A stretch of DNA of 64,000 nt from Lucifuga dentata. Taxonomy: Eukaryota; Chordata; Actinopteri; Ophidiiformes; Bythitidae. The DNA lies in contig VXCM01002038.1 in NCBI GenBank assembly GCA_014773175.1, positions 42,076 to 106,075 on the forward strand, read 5' to 3'. The notes under the pieces are model-generated. The model ran no database searches, was not told the origin of the DNA, and worked only from the letters and a program-made list of their open reading frames with translations. Numbering within the stretch: the stretch's first letter is position 1; every line of letters starts with the position of its first letter. Below, one piece after another: positions 10,605 through 23,225 of this stretch. Both the position numbers and the translations under genes were made by a program.

Positions 10605-12375
10605 TTTCTACTTCTGCTGAAGGGAAACACTCTGTTTCTTTTACACACTCATTTTTATCGTTATCACAAAAATACCTTCAGATGTCATATAATTTTAAGG
10701 CTGTATCGTCAAACGCTACTGCCTACCTTAAAACAGCATGAATGCAGGTAACTGATGTGTAAACCAACGTGCTGCAGAAACAGTCTAGAATCTACTATAC
10801 TACACAAAGTGTTGTAATCGTTTCCTGACAGCTTGATTGATATTGGAAATATTTTGCATCTCACTGTCTACTTTGGTTCATTCACATAAGGCTCCTACAG
10901 ACTGTGTGATACGCTTTGGTGCACTATGAGTCTGGTCTACCAACGACCAATTTAGTGCTCATGTGACCAAAGACGACCTCCAACAAAATTCTGACAGTGT
11001 CAGAAATTTAGAACTAAAATCTGACATTCTGACGGCTGCTCTGACCCACGACAACAAGCTGCAGGAATTAGCATTTAGCATGTGAGCTACGCTAGCATTG
11101 TGGGTCCGAGATTGGCTTGTTTTACTCCTGGATGTGTGCTGATTTCAGAAATCCTATAAATAATACCGGTCCAACCGTTTGGCAATGCTGTGAAATCCAA
11201 TAAGATGCAGTATGGATGGCTGATGAGCGGTGAAGGAAATAAATAAGTTTTGCACACATACAATCACATACGTACTTGCACTGCTATGAATGCACATTTA
11301 TGTAAATATTTTTCAACTATTTTTGCATTTCTCTGTTTTTGTATCGTGCTACTATTCGTGTGAATATAGCTTTTTCCTTTTCTAAGCTGAACCTCTAACC
11401 CGCTAATCTCACTTTGTCATTCATATCACAGATCTCATTTCAAAGTTTAATTTCACATCATTCCTCATTCATTCTCAACAGGTTCAGCTGATTTCGCTCA
11501 GACAAGCTTTTTCTGGCCCCATAAGTTGCTGATTCATCAATATTTTCTTCAAATATTAGAAAACATCATTAAAAATCACTTTTTTAGCTATGTTAGCATG
11601 TCTCATGAACACCAAGAGGCCCTGCAACAACCTTCAAATGTTTTATTCATTCAGGCAGATGATGAAGCTAGAAAGCAACTTTCCCTTATTCATACCACTT
11701 CTGTCATAGGGGACAGCTGTAACATGACCCCCCCACACACACACACTGAGATGTCTAAAGAAACAGTGTAAAAAAGAGTCAATTTCCTTGTAAAGGTCAT
11801 GGATGCAGATGGTTCTTGCACCTTTAATTACTGTCCACTTTCACCAGACTAGATTCTTCACTCGATTGGATACAGCTACTAAAGGACGTTTCCTTATCAG
11901 ACTGTCTCTCAGAGATTCCTGTTTGGATTCTGGGACAAACATTTATTCATTTTATGTTTAGTGGCTGAGTTTGTGCTAAGCTCCTGCATCATGTTCTGTT
12001 TTTGCTGTTTTTGCTTCGCAGTGAGTGGGAAACACAGATTTGTAGGTACAGTAGATGTTACCAGTAAAGCTCTGTGTCTTTTTTTTTTTTTTTTTTTTTT
12101 TTTGGGACGCATTCTTACCCAAAATAACATATTAAAGGAAACCACAAAGTTGAAATAGATTTTCCCCAGATTTTGAATCCAAAGTTTCCAAAAGGCTTTT
12201 TGTGTTTCCCACTAAACTGCCAACATATCTAGGAAGTCTGTGGATCCCCTTGTGATCCTGCAGGGACGGCTGCTCACATTTAGGCACCATTTACATCTTC
12301 CAGTAAAATACCATCTCTGTGTCTGTATCTTTGCTTTGCCTCTGCAGCCACAGCTCCACTTGGTGTTAACTGGAT
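10605..12375. other. No gene seen
   Basis: Unique-looking, AT-rich DNA. It includes a short CA run near 11731-11745 and the T run at 12079-12103. No protein domain is recognised. Confidence 0.35.
12079..12103. repeat. Poly(T) run
   Basis: 25 consecutive T residues. Confidence 0.9.
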
Positions 12376-12379
12376 GGGC

Positions 12380-12660
12380 AATATAGACCATAAATACATG
12401 AAGCATGAAACATTACAAAAACTAGCATCTATGCAGAGTTAAATTGGCTTGGGTGACATAGCCTTAAAATAATGCCAAGATCTTTCAAGGTATATTTGTG
12501 ATAATGATGTGAAGAATGTAACACTGAACAATGTTGTCATGGTGATTTTAGAAGTAAACAATACTGCAAACTGTACCAACANATGTAACACTGAACAATG
12601 TTGTCATGGTGATTTTAGAAGTAAACAATACTGCAAACTGTACCAACAGGAGTAAAAATG
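12380..12660 (+). repeat. Dispersed repeat family H, copy 1
   Basis: A direct match to 22160-22395. Shared blocks are GTAGCCTTAAAATAA style text, GATTTTAGAAGTAA and CAAACTGTACCAACA. The tail of this copy is doubled by the assembly artefact at 12582. Confidence 0.7.
12516..12648. repeat. Assembly artefact: 66-bp overlap duplicated around N at 12582
   Basis: 12516-12581 and 12583-12648 are identical. The homologous family H copy near 22.3 kb has this segment once, which supports an artefact. Confidence 0.92.
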
Positions 12661-13033
12661 ATTGACAGGTCAGGGGGAAAGGTTTGCTGACGTGGTTGGA
12701 TTGGGCCATTTTCCCTGGTAACAGTGAGGCAATTGGTGAAAATTACAAACCTGCTTTTGATTGGAGCCTTTTATGCGCTAAAAGTGAGGGGATTGGTCAA
12801 AATTGCGAGCTCCTGCATAATATGCACTGATTGGTTGATTTTGCATTGATTTATGCGATCGTAGAATGGTGGAATCCTGGAGGGATGATAAATGAGACGT
12901 GATCACAGCTAAGATGCTCGTGACTGGCTGCCATAAAGCAAGACGCTTTGGTTTCAATGTCATAAATCCTGTCATAAATTCCTGGACACTGCTGAAAAGC
13001 TGAGAGTTTGTAAAATGCCCAAATATTCAATAT

Positions 13034-13863
13034 TAGGGTTGGATATCGATTCTGATCTCCCGATTTGATTTTGACTTTCAAAGCCCCGATTTGATTGGAT
13101 TCAATTTGGTTAAATTCTGAAAAATTTTGTTCGGCTTATGTCTTCTAAATTACATTATTGTATATAAAAAAGTGAAGACATTCTTTTAAATATATATTTT
13201 GAGAATTTAATGAGTGTATTAAATGAAACATTCCCACATTTCAGTAAAATTCTCTTTTTTGCAGAATTCATGAGCTTTGAACTGATTTCTTGGAACAGAA
13301 TATCTCTTCAGCGCAATTTTCAAATAAGGTGTAAACGTGCTCAGTCAAGCTGCCTCGTTAACGTATTGTCGTATGGCTCGGCATTCCGTGATTCCAGGAT
13401 TTGAAGCGTGTTCCTAAATCCCTTGTTGTCACGGCGACGCTGTAAGGATGCATACCCTTCATATAAAAATAGTAAAGGCTTATTTTTTTGCCTGGAGGCG
13501 AGGCAGATGCAGCTTGCAGGTCAATGCAATTCCTGCGTCGTCTGTCTTCATTCAGGTATCGTGCTGCAGACGCCTCGCTGAGCAGCTCCACAAGTTCATC
13601 ATGTCGCCACAAAATTTCACTTCTGAGTTATATATTTTGCAGATGTTCTTACTTATGTCAGGCTCATTTGTGTCCTTTTGCTTTGAAAGCTAAAATGAGT
13701 CACTTCCTGCTGTAGCGTTGTTGCGCTACGTCACACATGAGAAACTGCTTCACAGAACTTATACTAACATAAAAGATTGATTTTTTTATTTTATGAATCG
13801 ATATCGGAATCATTTCAATTTGAATCGCAATTAATCAAAAACTGATTTTTCCCCTCACACCTA
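13034..13863. mobile_element. Non-autonomous hAT-like DNA transposon 3
   Basis: It begins TAGGGTTGGATATCGATTC and, on the other strand, TAGGTGTGAGGGGAAAAATC. The subterminal AATCGATATC text is also inverted. Flanks are TTCAATAT (13026-13033) and TTCAGTGT (13864-13871), 6 of 8 matching. No transposase frame is present; open frames inside are short. Confidence 0.7.
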
Positions 13864-13874
13864 TTCAGTGTTAG

Positions 13875-15045
13875 GTGTGAAATGAGGTTGCTGATAGTTT
13901 CCCGATGCTTTTTGCTTATCAGTTTAAGGTATCAGATAGCAGAGTCCTCACAGGTCAACAACTGAGTCCTGCTCTGAAACCCTGCAAAGTAACATGCAGC
14001 AAACCATGTGGTCCATTTTTATTCTTAGCATATACTCATCAGAATGTCTGTGGACGTCTGAGGAACGTTCCTATTCCAGCTCATTTTCTGTAGTAATTTG
14101 AAACATTAATGGCTACCTGCTGTTGAATGAATAGTGAGGAAACATGGTGTACATTACGCTGAGAGCCTTCCCTCATTACTTTTACCCACATACTAGCCGT
14201 ATCGCCTTTCTCTCAGTCTCTCTGCCTTCCACTCTTGGCCAGAGGAAAGAAAAAGGGAGCATACTTTATAGTGACAGGCGGAGCGGCCAAATACCAATAG
14301 AGAATACATCAGCTTGGCAATTATTGGATTATCTCACGCTGATATCATTACCGCCGAGCATTCACTCCAATCATTGATTGCATTTTTCAATTTACTTCAC
14401 CATTAATGCGAGTGGGCCGACTGAACAATTTTCTGATGAGTCCATGGCTCAGTCGATAAGTCCCGCCCCTCATGGGCTTGTCAAATGTGAGATGTGAAAT
14501 GTGTGTGCGCGCACGTGGAAGAATGTGTCTGTTTATGCTTGTGCAACACGGTGTGTTTTATGGAATATTCAGAGAAGAATCAAAGCAGTTTCTCATTCTC
14601 TCCATTACTTTAAGGGCTACCAATCAGGCGGGGCAGGGCGGCGTGGCTGACTGCTCCTGAAAAATGGATCTAAGGCCAAAGTGAATCACAACCGTTGTAT
14701 GCTGTAAGTCAGTCTGCATGCAGCTAAACTATCGCGTGTGCAAGCAAAAACACAGATCTGGCCTTGGACAATTCAGTGTATTAATGTGAGCTGCAAAGTA
14801 TTTCTAATGTCAAGGTATTGCAAAGAAAACAAACTCCTCTAATCCGATTGGCTGGCAAAAGTCTGCAGAGTTTCAGCAGAGTGCCTCCATACAGACCAGC
14901 TAATTCTGTCAAACTTCTACAATGTTACAAAAGCATATTTCTGTTTCATCTTTTGCTGCCCCGTTCATAGAGCGCAATAGTGTCAGTGCGTGCATGCACA
15001 CATAGGTTTGTGCGCACACGCATGCACACATTAGTATGAGTACAT
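13875..15045. other. No gene seen; unique DNA, possible conserved non-coding block
   Basis: I find no repeat family here. The part 14250-14420 is complex, AT-balanced sequence without simple repeats. It is the kind of text that can be a conserved regulatory block, but nothing in the window alone proves conservation. Confidence 0.35.
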
Positions 15046-15049
15046 GTAG

Positions 15050-15260
15050 TACATGTATGCGCCGCCAAATCTGTCACAACTATTCCCTGATGCTTTAAAA
15101 CATGCGGTGAGGACGGGCTGTTTGGTTGCTGCTGCAGGTAGAAGTGGGACGTGGTTCTCCACCTGCAGCAGGTAAATGCTAACAATGGCTGCTAGGCACA
15201 GGAACAAGCGTTCATGGGACAGTACGTCCATGCATTTTCCTGTGCACGTGTACCTGCACA
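15050..15260 (+). repeat. Dispersed repeat family E, copy 1, with stem-loop
   Basis: It shares CCTGATGCTT.AAA, the hairpin segment and a following ACATTTTCC-like block with copies at 48.4, 50.0 and 61.7 kb. The stem is CTGCTGCAGGT (15129-15139) against ACCTGCAGCAG (15161-15171), with a 21-base loop. Confidence 0.75.
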
Positions 15261-15264
15261 TCCT

Positions 15265-16795
15265 TTACATGCAGCCCTGGTTATTACTACAGCTGTTGCT
15301 TCCTTTCATGTTGTTAGGGAGCCATGGGTTCGATTCCTGCAGAGTTTCTGTGCTCCCCGCATCCTAGTAGTTAGGACGAATCAAATACAGAAGAGCAGTT
15401 TCACCACTACCATTAAAACAAGACAGATTTTGCCGAGGCTTGTTCGATCTTATCTGTGGTATGAACTCTAATGGCTGACCTTCTAGTTCCCAGGGAATTT
15501 GGTGGCCCCTTGACTTTTCCTCTTGTACCACCATTAAGCAAGCAGATTGCAAGGAAATTTGCCGAGATCATTCATTCTCCCCACAGGATGAACCCTATGC
15601 TCTTTCCTCAAGCGTCGCCCCAAGGACAAACTCAGTATATTTGATGCTTCCCACAATGAATAACAGATTGTCAGTAGGTCGTTTTCTTATTGTGGGGTGT
15701 AATCAGCATGGCAGCCTCGAGGGGCAACGAGCAGGGCTTCATACTGTTGTTTGACCTCATATTGCATCGTACCCTGGTTCCTGTGCTGTGTTCTCATCGT
15801 TCAGCCTCTCGTTCTGCTGCAAGCTGATTGCAGCAGCTCAGGTAGCGTCTCCCTCTGGGGCTCCAGGCGTTCTCGCTTATTCAGCATCTTCTCACTCGTT
15901 CTTGCTCCCCTCCCCCTCTCTGTTTCCATCGCTGCCTCCGAGCTTTCTCTCCCAGCAGGCTTTACAGTGTGTGCAACATACATTTATTAATTGCCTACAT
16001 ACTGCTCCTCCAGCCCTGCAATATTTCCCAGAAAAGACCTGCAATACCTCAGCTGTGCAAGAATAGTTTGACTCCAAATCTTACACGTCAGATTATAAAA
16101 TCAGTCTGATATGACATTAGTTTCTTTTAACTGTGATGACCAGAGCAAATGATAACTAATGTGAGGCATATCCAACTTGTGTTTCCTTCATATTCCTGTT
16201 CTGCTCACAGGTTTTGATGCTACTTTGCTCAAACAGAACCAGGCGTTGTGTTGGAGGACATGACTTCTAATTCATAGAATTATGTATTTAGGAATGTTGG
16301 AGGATAATGATAAACGAAGCTGGATGATGAATAAAAATACCAGTGTGAAAGCAATGTTGTGCTGGACAGCAATCTGTTGTGATAAATGATTCGATGGTGC
16401 GTCTGTGCACACATGCTCTGTTTGTAGCTAATATGCTTGCTAGCACACAGCTAGTTTTGCTAGTTGCTTTCCAGAACTGCTAATTATCAGCAGTCAGTAC
16501 GTTTACATGCATGCTATGGTCAGATTTTTTTGTCTTTACTCCAAAGAAGGAAAAAATTTAATAATTTGTATACTTGTACGGCTGTTTGTGAACACACACG
16601 ACAGGTTATAGAATCAGCGTATGAGAGTTGCCAGGTGAGGAATGCATGGACATGTTTTACTCTGATGATAACATTTACATGCCTGAAAAAATCCATTCAC
16701 AATCACATGATCTACAGTGTGTGTCACTCAAAGTAATATTACTCTCACTGATCCTGATTTCAGTCTATATATGCTGTTTACATGATGCTGATCTG
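15265..16795. other. No gene seen; mostly unique DNA
   Basis: No repeat family recognised. Overlapping open frames at 15750-16077 on both strands lack splice context or domains and are treated as chance. Confidence 0.35.
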
Positions 16796-16798
16796 TTG

Positions 16799-16830
16799 CA
16801 GGGGTGGCAAACCCGCGGCTCCAGAGCCGG
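16799..16830 (+). mobile_element. hAT terminal fragment
   Basis: CAGGGGTGGCAAACCCGCGG followed by CTCCAGAGCCGG is a classical hAT terminus (family pattern CAGGGGTGG.CAA...GCGGCTC). I could not find its partner terminus, so the extent to the right is unknown; it may run into the following few hundred bases. Confidence 0.6.
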
Positions 16831-16834
16831 TTCA

Positions 16835-18240
16835 GTGCGGCCCCTACTGTTCCTTTACGTTTCGTTCGCAACGAGATCTAGACACTACTCGCGCATGCTG
16901 ATATAATGGATAAAAAAAAACTGCAGCTGCAGTCTCGCGATCACAGCTCTCAGCGTGGATGCTACACTTTCTCCAAATAGCCTGCAGCCGGTCTGTTAAT
17001 GGCCTGAGTTTACGAGCATGGTGGTGCCAGTGAAGTGAAAAACTAAACGGAAGTGAAAAACTAAATGAAAACATGAAGAGCAGCAGAGAATGTTTTTACC
17101 AGCATGGAGGATTTATAATTTGTTGTGGAAAGAAAGGTTTTGCCCGTTATGTCAGACGTCGCTGTCACATTTCAAAGCTTCAGATCCTCAGCATCATTTT
17201 TTCTCTCTGCATCCTAACATCAACTAGGAGTTTCCCAAAGGTGCTGAACTCCACCAGCACAAATTACATGTGTTAAAGAGATCTGCATTAATGCTTGTTA
17301 TTTAAAGAATAATAATATTGNGATATGAGAGAATAAGAAGATGAGATCTTGTTGGTCCGGGGGGAATGAAGGCATCTTGTGGCTCTTTGGAGTAATAGGG
17401 TTTGATAGTATAATCAGAGTTTGAACATGCATGTAAACATACTGAATGATGCTGTTTAGTCCTCTTTTGTCTTCTTGTATGAGTACATACAAAGGCCTCA
17501 TTTACAACTCGTATTAAAATGCAATCTGTGTCCAGGTTCGTCGTTCAGACATGGAAGAACCCAAGTTGATGTAAATATTCACAGAATGTGCTGTAATCAG
17601 AATACAGTCTGACCTGATCTGATCTGAATAGGCTTCTGTATGGACATCTTAACCTGTCCAATAAGAACAGACATGGACGCCTCATTAAAGTGGCAAGCTA
17701 GATTTGTGTGGTGAGGCAGGCCCAGCTCATGGACCTTTAGAATAAGCAGGTCCTCAGGATGGCTGATGCCATTCTGAATTGTTCTGATCACCTGCAGAAG
17801 GAGTTTGAGCTCCTGCTGTTTCAGGGTGCCTGGTAGGAGTTCTAAGAGACATAAGGTCTCCTTTGTTTCTGTGGTTATCGATAGGTTTAACAGGAAATAG
17901 CTCTTCACATATGTCTTTATATGACATTTACTGTATGTTCATTTGTTGTCTCTGCTTCTTAATGCTTTTTGTCTTATTGTTCTTACTGTCTGGCTGCAGA
18001 TTTTTGATGTGGTTATTTGTGTTAGCAGTACTTGTGTATTTGTTTTTAAACCATGGCTGCAAATTTCCCTAAACTTGACCTGGCAGCTCTCAGCCACACT
18101 TGTAAATCCACTCCGTACAGCTGGGATACATTCCGGACGTAAACTCCATCCACATGTTGAAAACGTCACGCTGCCATCAGGAGTTGTGACTTGCTGTAAA
18201 TGTGTACATGCGCCGGAACATGGACAGTGAAAGCCCACTG
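16835..18240. other. No gene seen
   Basis: Possibly hAT interior at the left. The rest is unique-looking. The minus-strand frame 17908-17597 (103 codons) shows no domain I know. N at 17321 has no flanking duplication, unlike most others. Confidence 0.3.
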
Positions 18241-18244
18241 TAAA

Positions 18245-18815
18245 AGTTATTCTTTTTTTTTTTTTTTAAGAAGCTCGTCCACGGAACAAAGAGGAGACAT
18301 GAGCAACCTAACAACCTGCCTCCTGAGATCCAATCATAATGCGGAAGCATCCAGAATGCAGTTTAATGCGAGGTGTAAATGGGTCCAGAAATATTTTATT
18401 TAGCATATTTCATCAGCAGTCGCATAAGAGCTGTTTTCAGGAAAAACAAAGAGCGGCTTTGAACTGAAGCAGGCGTCACGCGGGACAAACGCCTGCCAAA
18501 AGCCCTGTGGCTGAATCAAACAGCGACAGATGCTGAGGCCTGGCAGCTCCGCAGCCCTGACTGACCATAAACACCACACCAAGTCCCTCACCGAGTCCCT
18601 CAGCGAGTCCCTCACCACGCCTCTCAGAACGTTCAGCCAGCAGACTTTCCCCAAAGCAGAGCAGCACTAAATCCTTAAATGATTACAGAGTGGGTGATGG
18701 ATGGACGTGTGGATGCTAGCAGACAGGCTGCGGCTGAATGGTTGATTCTGTGGATATTGGGGTGAGATCTAACTCCTCATTACAGTATATTCCCTGTGTC
18801 GCGCTGTGCTCTCTC

Positions 18816-18852
<37 letters not shown>

Positions 18853-18968
18853 CAGTGTCTCTCGGCCTCATTTGGCTGTGATCAGCACACTTTATTGGCA
18901 TTTCTCTGTACTTCAGCGTTTTCTGCAGGGATAAGATATAGGATATAGATTTGTGCAGTGCCATGCTC

Positions 18969-19024
<56 letters not shown>

Positions 19025-19288
19025 TGTTGGCTCTCATATATTTGCTCAGTTTCTCTGTTCACTGTTTAATGTTTAATTTTATGTTCCTCTCTTTGTCCTG
19101 CCTGCTCTGTACATGTGCATAATCAAAGCTGAAAAAAACCTTCACAAATCATTCGGTGGTGTTCCAGATCTGGTCAGTATGCTAACCAGTGTCAGGGTTC
19201 ATACTCACTCACAGAATCTTAAGAGAATCTGGGTGGAATTTAAAACATGCCAGACTTAATGTGTTGATAAGGTAAATAGCATCACACG
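18245..19288. other. No gene seen; microsatellite-rich
   Basis: Contains a T run near 18250-18267, (CT)n at 18820-18846 and (TC)n at 18972-19022. The serine/arginine-like minus frame over 18820 is a product of the CT repeat. Confidence 0.4.
18972..19022. repeat. (TC)n microsatellite
   Basis: About 25 TC units. A shorter (CT)n of 27 bases lies 125 bp upstream. Confidence 0.95.
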
Positions 19289-19290
19289 GC

Positions 19291-19961
19291 CAGGACCGGC
19301 CCGTGGCATAGGTGAACTAGGCAGTTGCCTAGGGCCCTGCGGCCGCTAGGGGGCGCCACACCAAGAGTGAAACTAAAGTGAACTTTCATTAGCTGTAAAT
19401 AAGTTCAGGAGCTGCAGAGATGTAATAAATCTATGTGCTAACTTTGTGAGCTATATTACCTGATAGAAGTGGGAACAGTATATATAGAGCTCAATGTGCT
19501 TAGATAACTCGCTAAAGGTGTGTTATAAAACACACCTTTATTCAGCACAGAACTAATATAATATGGAATTTATGCATATTATGGTTTGAGATTATGTTTT
19601 AGTTAAGATGAGGCTCATAGAGATGTTTTTGGAGTGGGTTGGGGGAATTGTGGGATGTAAGATTAATACTGTAGAGTGGGAGGTAAAGGGTAGCCACGCC
19701 CCTTTTGTACATTATTAGAAATTACTACAGTAGTTTGAAACGTGTTTAATTTGCATTTTAATTTTGGCTGTGGAGGAGAGTGAAATAAGATTTAAAGTGA
19801 CAAATAATATTTAGTAATCCACAGATATCCGTGCTTTATTATTTATTTATTGTAATTTAGCTTGACAGCATTCACATCGAAAATATCATCTCTCGTGTCC
19901 CTGGATGGGGGCCCCAGCAAATAACTTGCCTAGGGCCCCAGAAAGGCTAGGGCCAGCCCTG
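19291..19961. mobile_element. Non-autonomous hAT-like DNA transposon 4
   Basis: The left end begins CAGGACCGGCCCGTGG and the right end, on the minus strand, CAGGGCTGGCCCTAGCC. Both continue into a GGGCCCTAGGCAA-like subterminal block. Flanks CACACGGC (19283-19290) and CACATGGT (19962-19969) match at 6 of 8 positions. The interior has no coding sequence. Confidence 0.8.
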
Positions 19962-20053
19962 CACATGGTCACGTTCTCTTCTTTATACTCACCTGTTAGC
20001 ATCCTCTTTCTATGCTGTTTCCTTATTTGCAGCTCAGGGACGCAACATGTACA

Positions 20054-20165
20054 TAAGGAAGTGCAGAAGCAAACAGAAGAGCGAGGCTGTCTGGGTGCAG
20101 AGATGAAGGAGGCCAGAGGAAGTGTAATAGGTTTATATTAGGATGTTAATGAAGGTTGTGTATTC
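20054..20165. repeat. Duplicated segment, left copy
   Basis: GGAAGTGCAGAAGCAAACA through GGTTGTGTATTCAT recurs at 21345-21460 in the same orientation with about 90% identity by eye. It includes GATGAAGGAGGCCAGAGGAA. The copies are 1.3 kb apart, so this is either an old local duplication or two copies of an unrecognised repeat. Confidence 0.75.
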
Positions 20166-20201
20166 ATTATTTGTCTTTTAATTAAAAGTCAAATAATGAA
20201 T
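20162..20201. repeat. Near-perfect 40-bp palindrome
   Basis: ATTCATTATTTGTCTTTTAA is followed at once by TTAAAAGTCAAATAATGAAT. The two 20-base arms pair with a single mismatch and no loop. It sits at the right edge of the duplicated segment. Confidence 0.9.
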
Positions 20202-20338
20202 GAATAATGAGTAAAATAATTAAAGTCAGGTAACTGAAAGGAAAAACACATTCTTATCGTGAAACAAATATTTTGACCCCAAAACCAACTAACGTCTGTA
20301 CTTCTCCAGCTGTGACTCTTGCGTTTCCACTGGAACCG

Positions 20339-20370
<32 letters not shown>

Positions 20371-20391
20371 GTCATCATCGTCATCATCATC
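20339..20391. repeat. (ATC)n trinucleotide repeat
   Basis: About 17 ATC units with two GTC interruptions. Confidence 0.95.
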
Positions 20392-20394
20392 CTC

Positions 20395-21340
20395 ACTGCA
20401 TGTTGAGTCAATATAAACACACATCTATTCCAGGACAATTCAGAAAAAGATTTGTTTTATAATAAGAATATATTTTTCCTTTCATTTATTTTACTTTAAA
20501 GACTTTTTTTTGTTAGCCCATTTTGCTTTTATTTAGCAAAGGCGGAGGGTGCTGTATGTTTGGAATCGTTACTGCTATATTCCAGCACCAATGTTTTAGG
20601 CTACTGAACATGCTAACACTAAGCTAAGTCAGTAGCCTAGCCCTGAGTTTGTCACATGGAAACACTTTCACTTGATGATCGATGGTTCCACTCATCTGAG
20701 TTTTTTTAAGGCCCTTTGCAGTTTAGCTGTGATGACATCAGTCGTCATAGCGACTGATGTGGTTTCAATTCTGTTTCTCCTGTCAGTTGAAACACAGAAC
20801 GGTAACTAGAACTGGATCTTGACCCAGTTTGGTCTAGTTCTTGTTCCCTATGCAGTGGAAAAGGACTTTTAGTTACTTACTGATGACCAGAGAAATTATG
20901 TTCAAAAATAAAATGACAAGTTACAAAGAACTATAAAGGCACATAGAAACAACTAGCACTTAAATACAGCATACAGCCAAACGCTGTGGCTTCAGTGCAG
21001 ATTTATTAGCTTGTGCTCAGGTAAAATGTGGATTCATATTTTTTTATTAATATTTTTCCTCCCCTCTTTGCTTCACTTCTACTTTATTGATAAAAACGAG
21101 GAAACATGCACTCCACACATCTCTTCCTGTCTCCAGAGGTTTGTCCTGGTTAAACACCGTTCAGCCTTGATGAGATGTGAGAAACATGTTTCTCTGGGAG
21201 ACGCACACTAAAGCATCAGCATGCAATCAGAGCAATTTTCTCCTCTCTCTCCTTTTCTCTCCCATTATCTCTCCTTCACAATCCTCACAGGGTTCTCCCT
21301 GATGGAAATGACTGGAAACCCTGACCAGGCAAGAGAGCAG
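20395..21340. other. No gene seen; possible DNA-transposon end
   Basis: The text TTTCCACTGGAAC near 20322 and GCAGTGGAAAAGGAC near 20853 are roughly inverted, which hints at a transposon of about 560 bp. The evidence is too thin to define it. The rest is unassigned. Confidence 0.3.
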
Positions 21341-21344
21341 ATAT

Positions 21345-21460
21345 GAGGGAAGTGCAGAAGCAAACAAAAGAGCAAGGCTGTCTGGGTGTAGAGATGAAGG
21401 AGGCCAGAGGAAGTGTGAATGGGTTTATGTTAGGGTGTTAACGAAGGTTGTGTATTCATT
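21345..21460. repeat. Duplicated segment, right copy
   Basis: Partner of 20054-20165; see that entry. The 40-bp palindrome is absent here. Confidence 0.75.
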
Positions 21461-21464
21461 TTAT

Positions 21465-22155
21465 TTAAATTGTATTGTTTTGTTGAAATAATTTCCAGAA
21501 CACGAGGGAGTAATTCAGCTTCAAACAGCAGCATTCTGCTCTCATATAACGTTTTTCTACCGTATCCTGACCTGTGCTGAACTCTACCAAACATATCCAC
21601 ATATGCTAAAAACCTTTACTGATACCAGTATTGTAATGTGAATGTTTTTAGTTTACACTTACTACTTTGAAATTTATGCTTTAATAATGTCACGTTGAAA
21701 ATATGTGTCAAATATGATACAGAAGGCAATTTAGGCAATTTTTGGTTATTCTTTCAGCCATCATATTGTGTTTTATACACATTTTTATATCATTTTAGTC
21801 ACATGTCGTTTAAAGTAGAAATTGCGAGGTACTTTTTAAAATATATACAATATATACATGCATAATCAAAGAATGAAATGGTTTACTTAATTATTTTTTT
21901 TTCCATCATTTGCCATAGATTCCTAAGTTGTGTGTTATATTGCTATTCAGAGTATATATCAGACTATATACTGTATATATCATGTAAGGTGTTTATATAA
22001 AATATAAACAGTTTTTCTGCTGACCACAAAAAAACAGAAGAGCAGGCAGGGTTACAACGAATACCAAAAACAGATTTGTATTTGATAAATGTTCCAACTG
22101 AAAAAGAGAATTTAATAAAGCAATGATAAATGTGTATTTCCTTCTAAAAATGTGT
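21465..22155. other. No gene seen; AT-rich DNA
   Basis: Very AT-rich, with ATATATAC runs near 21840 and 21955. No repeat family or domain recognised. Confidence 0.35.
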
Positions 22156-22159
22156 TGAG

Positions 22160-22395
22160 ATGAAGTTTCCCATAAATACCTGAAGTATGAAATATGATAC
22201 AAAATGAATAGAAAATTAAATTGGAGTGGGTGGCGTAGCCTTAAAATAAGACATCTGAAGTCATCTTTGCAATAATGATATTCAAGATGACGTGAATAAT
22301 GTAACAGCGAAAAATGTTTTATTGGTGGTTTTAGAAGTAAGCAGAACTACAAACTGTGCCAACATGAGTAAAAAATGAATCAGTGTAAAAGTACA
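22160..22395 (+). repeat. Dispersed repeat family H, copy 2
   Basis: Matches 12380-12660 in the same orientation with several small indels. The N-flanked doubling of copy 1 is absent here. Confidence 0.7.
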
Positions 22396-22589
22396 AACAA
22401 CGAAATCCTGTAATATTTTAGCTTGTAAACAGTAACTCAGATTAGCTTTAGCTGCTCGTCTTCACTCGTTATAAAACATAAATAAAATGACTGATGATGT
22501 CATCAGATCTGATCTTTGGCAGGTTATGATGCTAAATAGCCGCTATGATGCTAAACTTAAATACGCTCTGAAGTCCAAATCCACCACAA

Positions 22590-22990
22590 GACAAGAACTC
22601 AGCTGAAGTTAGCGCAGCAGCTAAGCTAACACTGTTCATTCATCACAAGTCATCGCTTTGCTTGTTTCACTCCAGCCTAGTTAGCTTGTTCTGTCACAGG
22701 AAGTACAGCTAGCTAACGCTCCAGCTACGCTTGACTGAGTCAGCATCACTTCCTGTTCGTTTTGCATCAAATCAGCTGATTGGCTCTCCTCATCATGTGA
22801 CTTTCTTTATTCACCAGGTGTTTTTGCTTCAGGGGGAGAAACTAATTTGTTGCGTTTCCACCTTTAGCTGTTAGCCAGTTAGCTTAGCTGAACCATTTCT
22901 AACAACAGAGGAAATAATTCATCAAAGCTTTCAGGCATGATTGTTTATTTTCTTCTTGTGCATAATTTGAAAATTTATGAACACGACATC
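22590..22990 (-). repeat. Dispersed repeat family G, copy 2
   Basis: The left half pairs with 9950-10130 (inverted) and the right half with 48930-49140 (inverted). This copy therefore joins two fragments seen separately elsewhere and shows the wider unit. The second half carries AGCTGTTAGCCAGTTAGC and CAACAGAGGAA. Confidence 0.7.
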
Positions 22991-23225
22991 ACACCACAAC
23001 ATCATCATGTGCTGCTTTTTTATTATATAAAAAATATGTTGGTGTTAGCATGAATGGATGAATCATATGATACCGCTGAGTCAAATATGCTACAAAAAAA
23101 TAGCATCTTTGTAAACAGATAATTTTTTTTTTTTTTTTTTTTATTTGTTAAACATTTCAATAAAAGCTTCAATCTGAAAAAGCTGATTTTGTGTCAGGCT
23201 TTTGATGCTGTTGTTTGTGCTGCAG

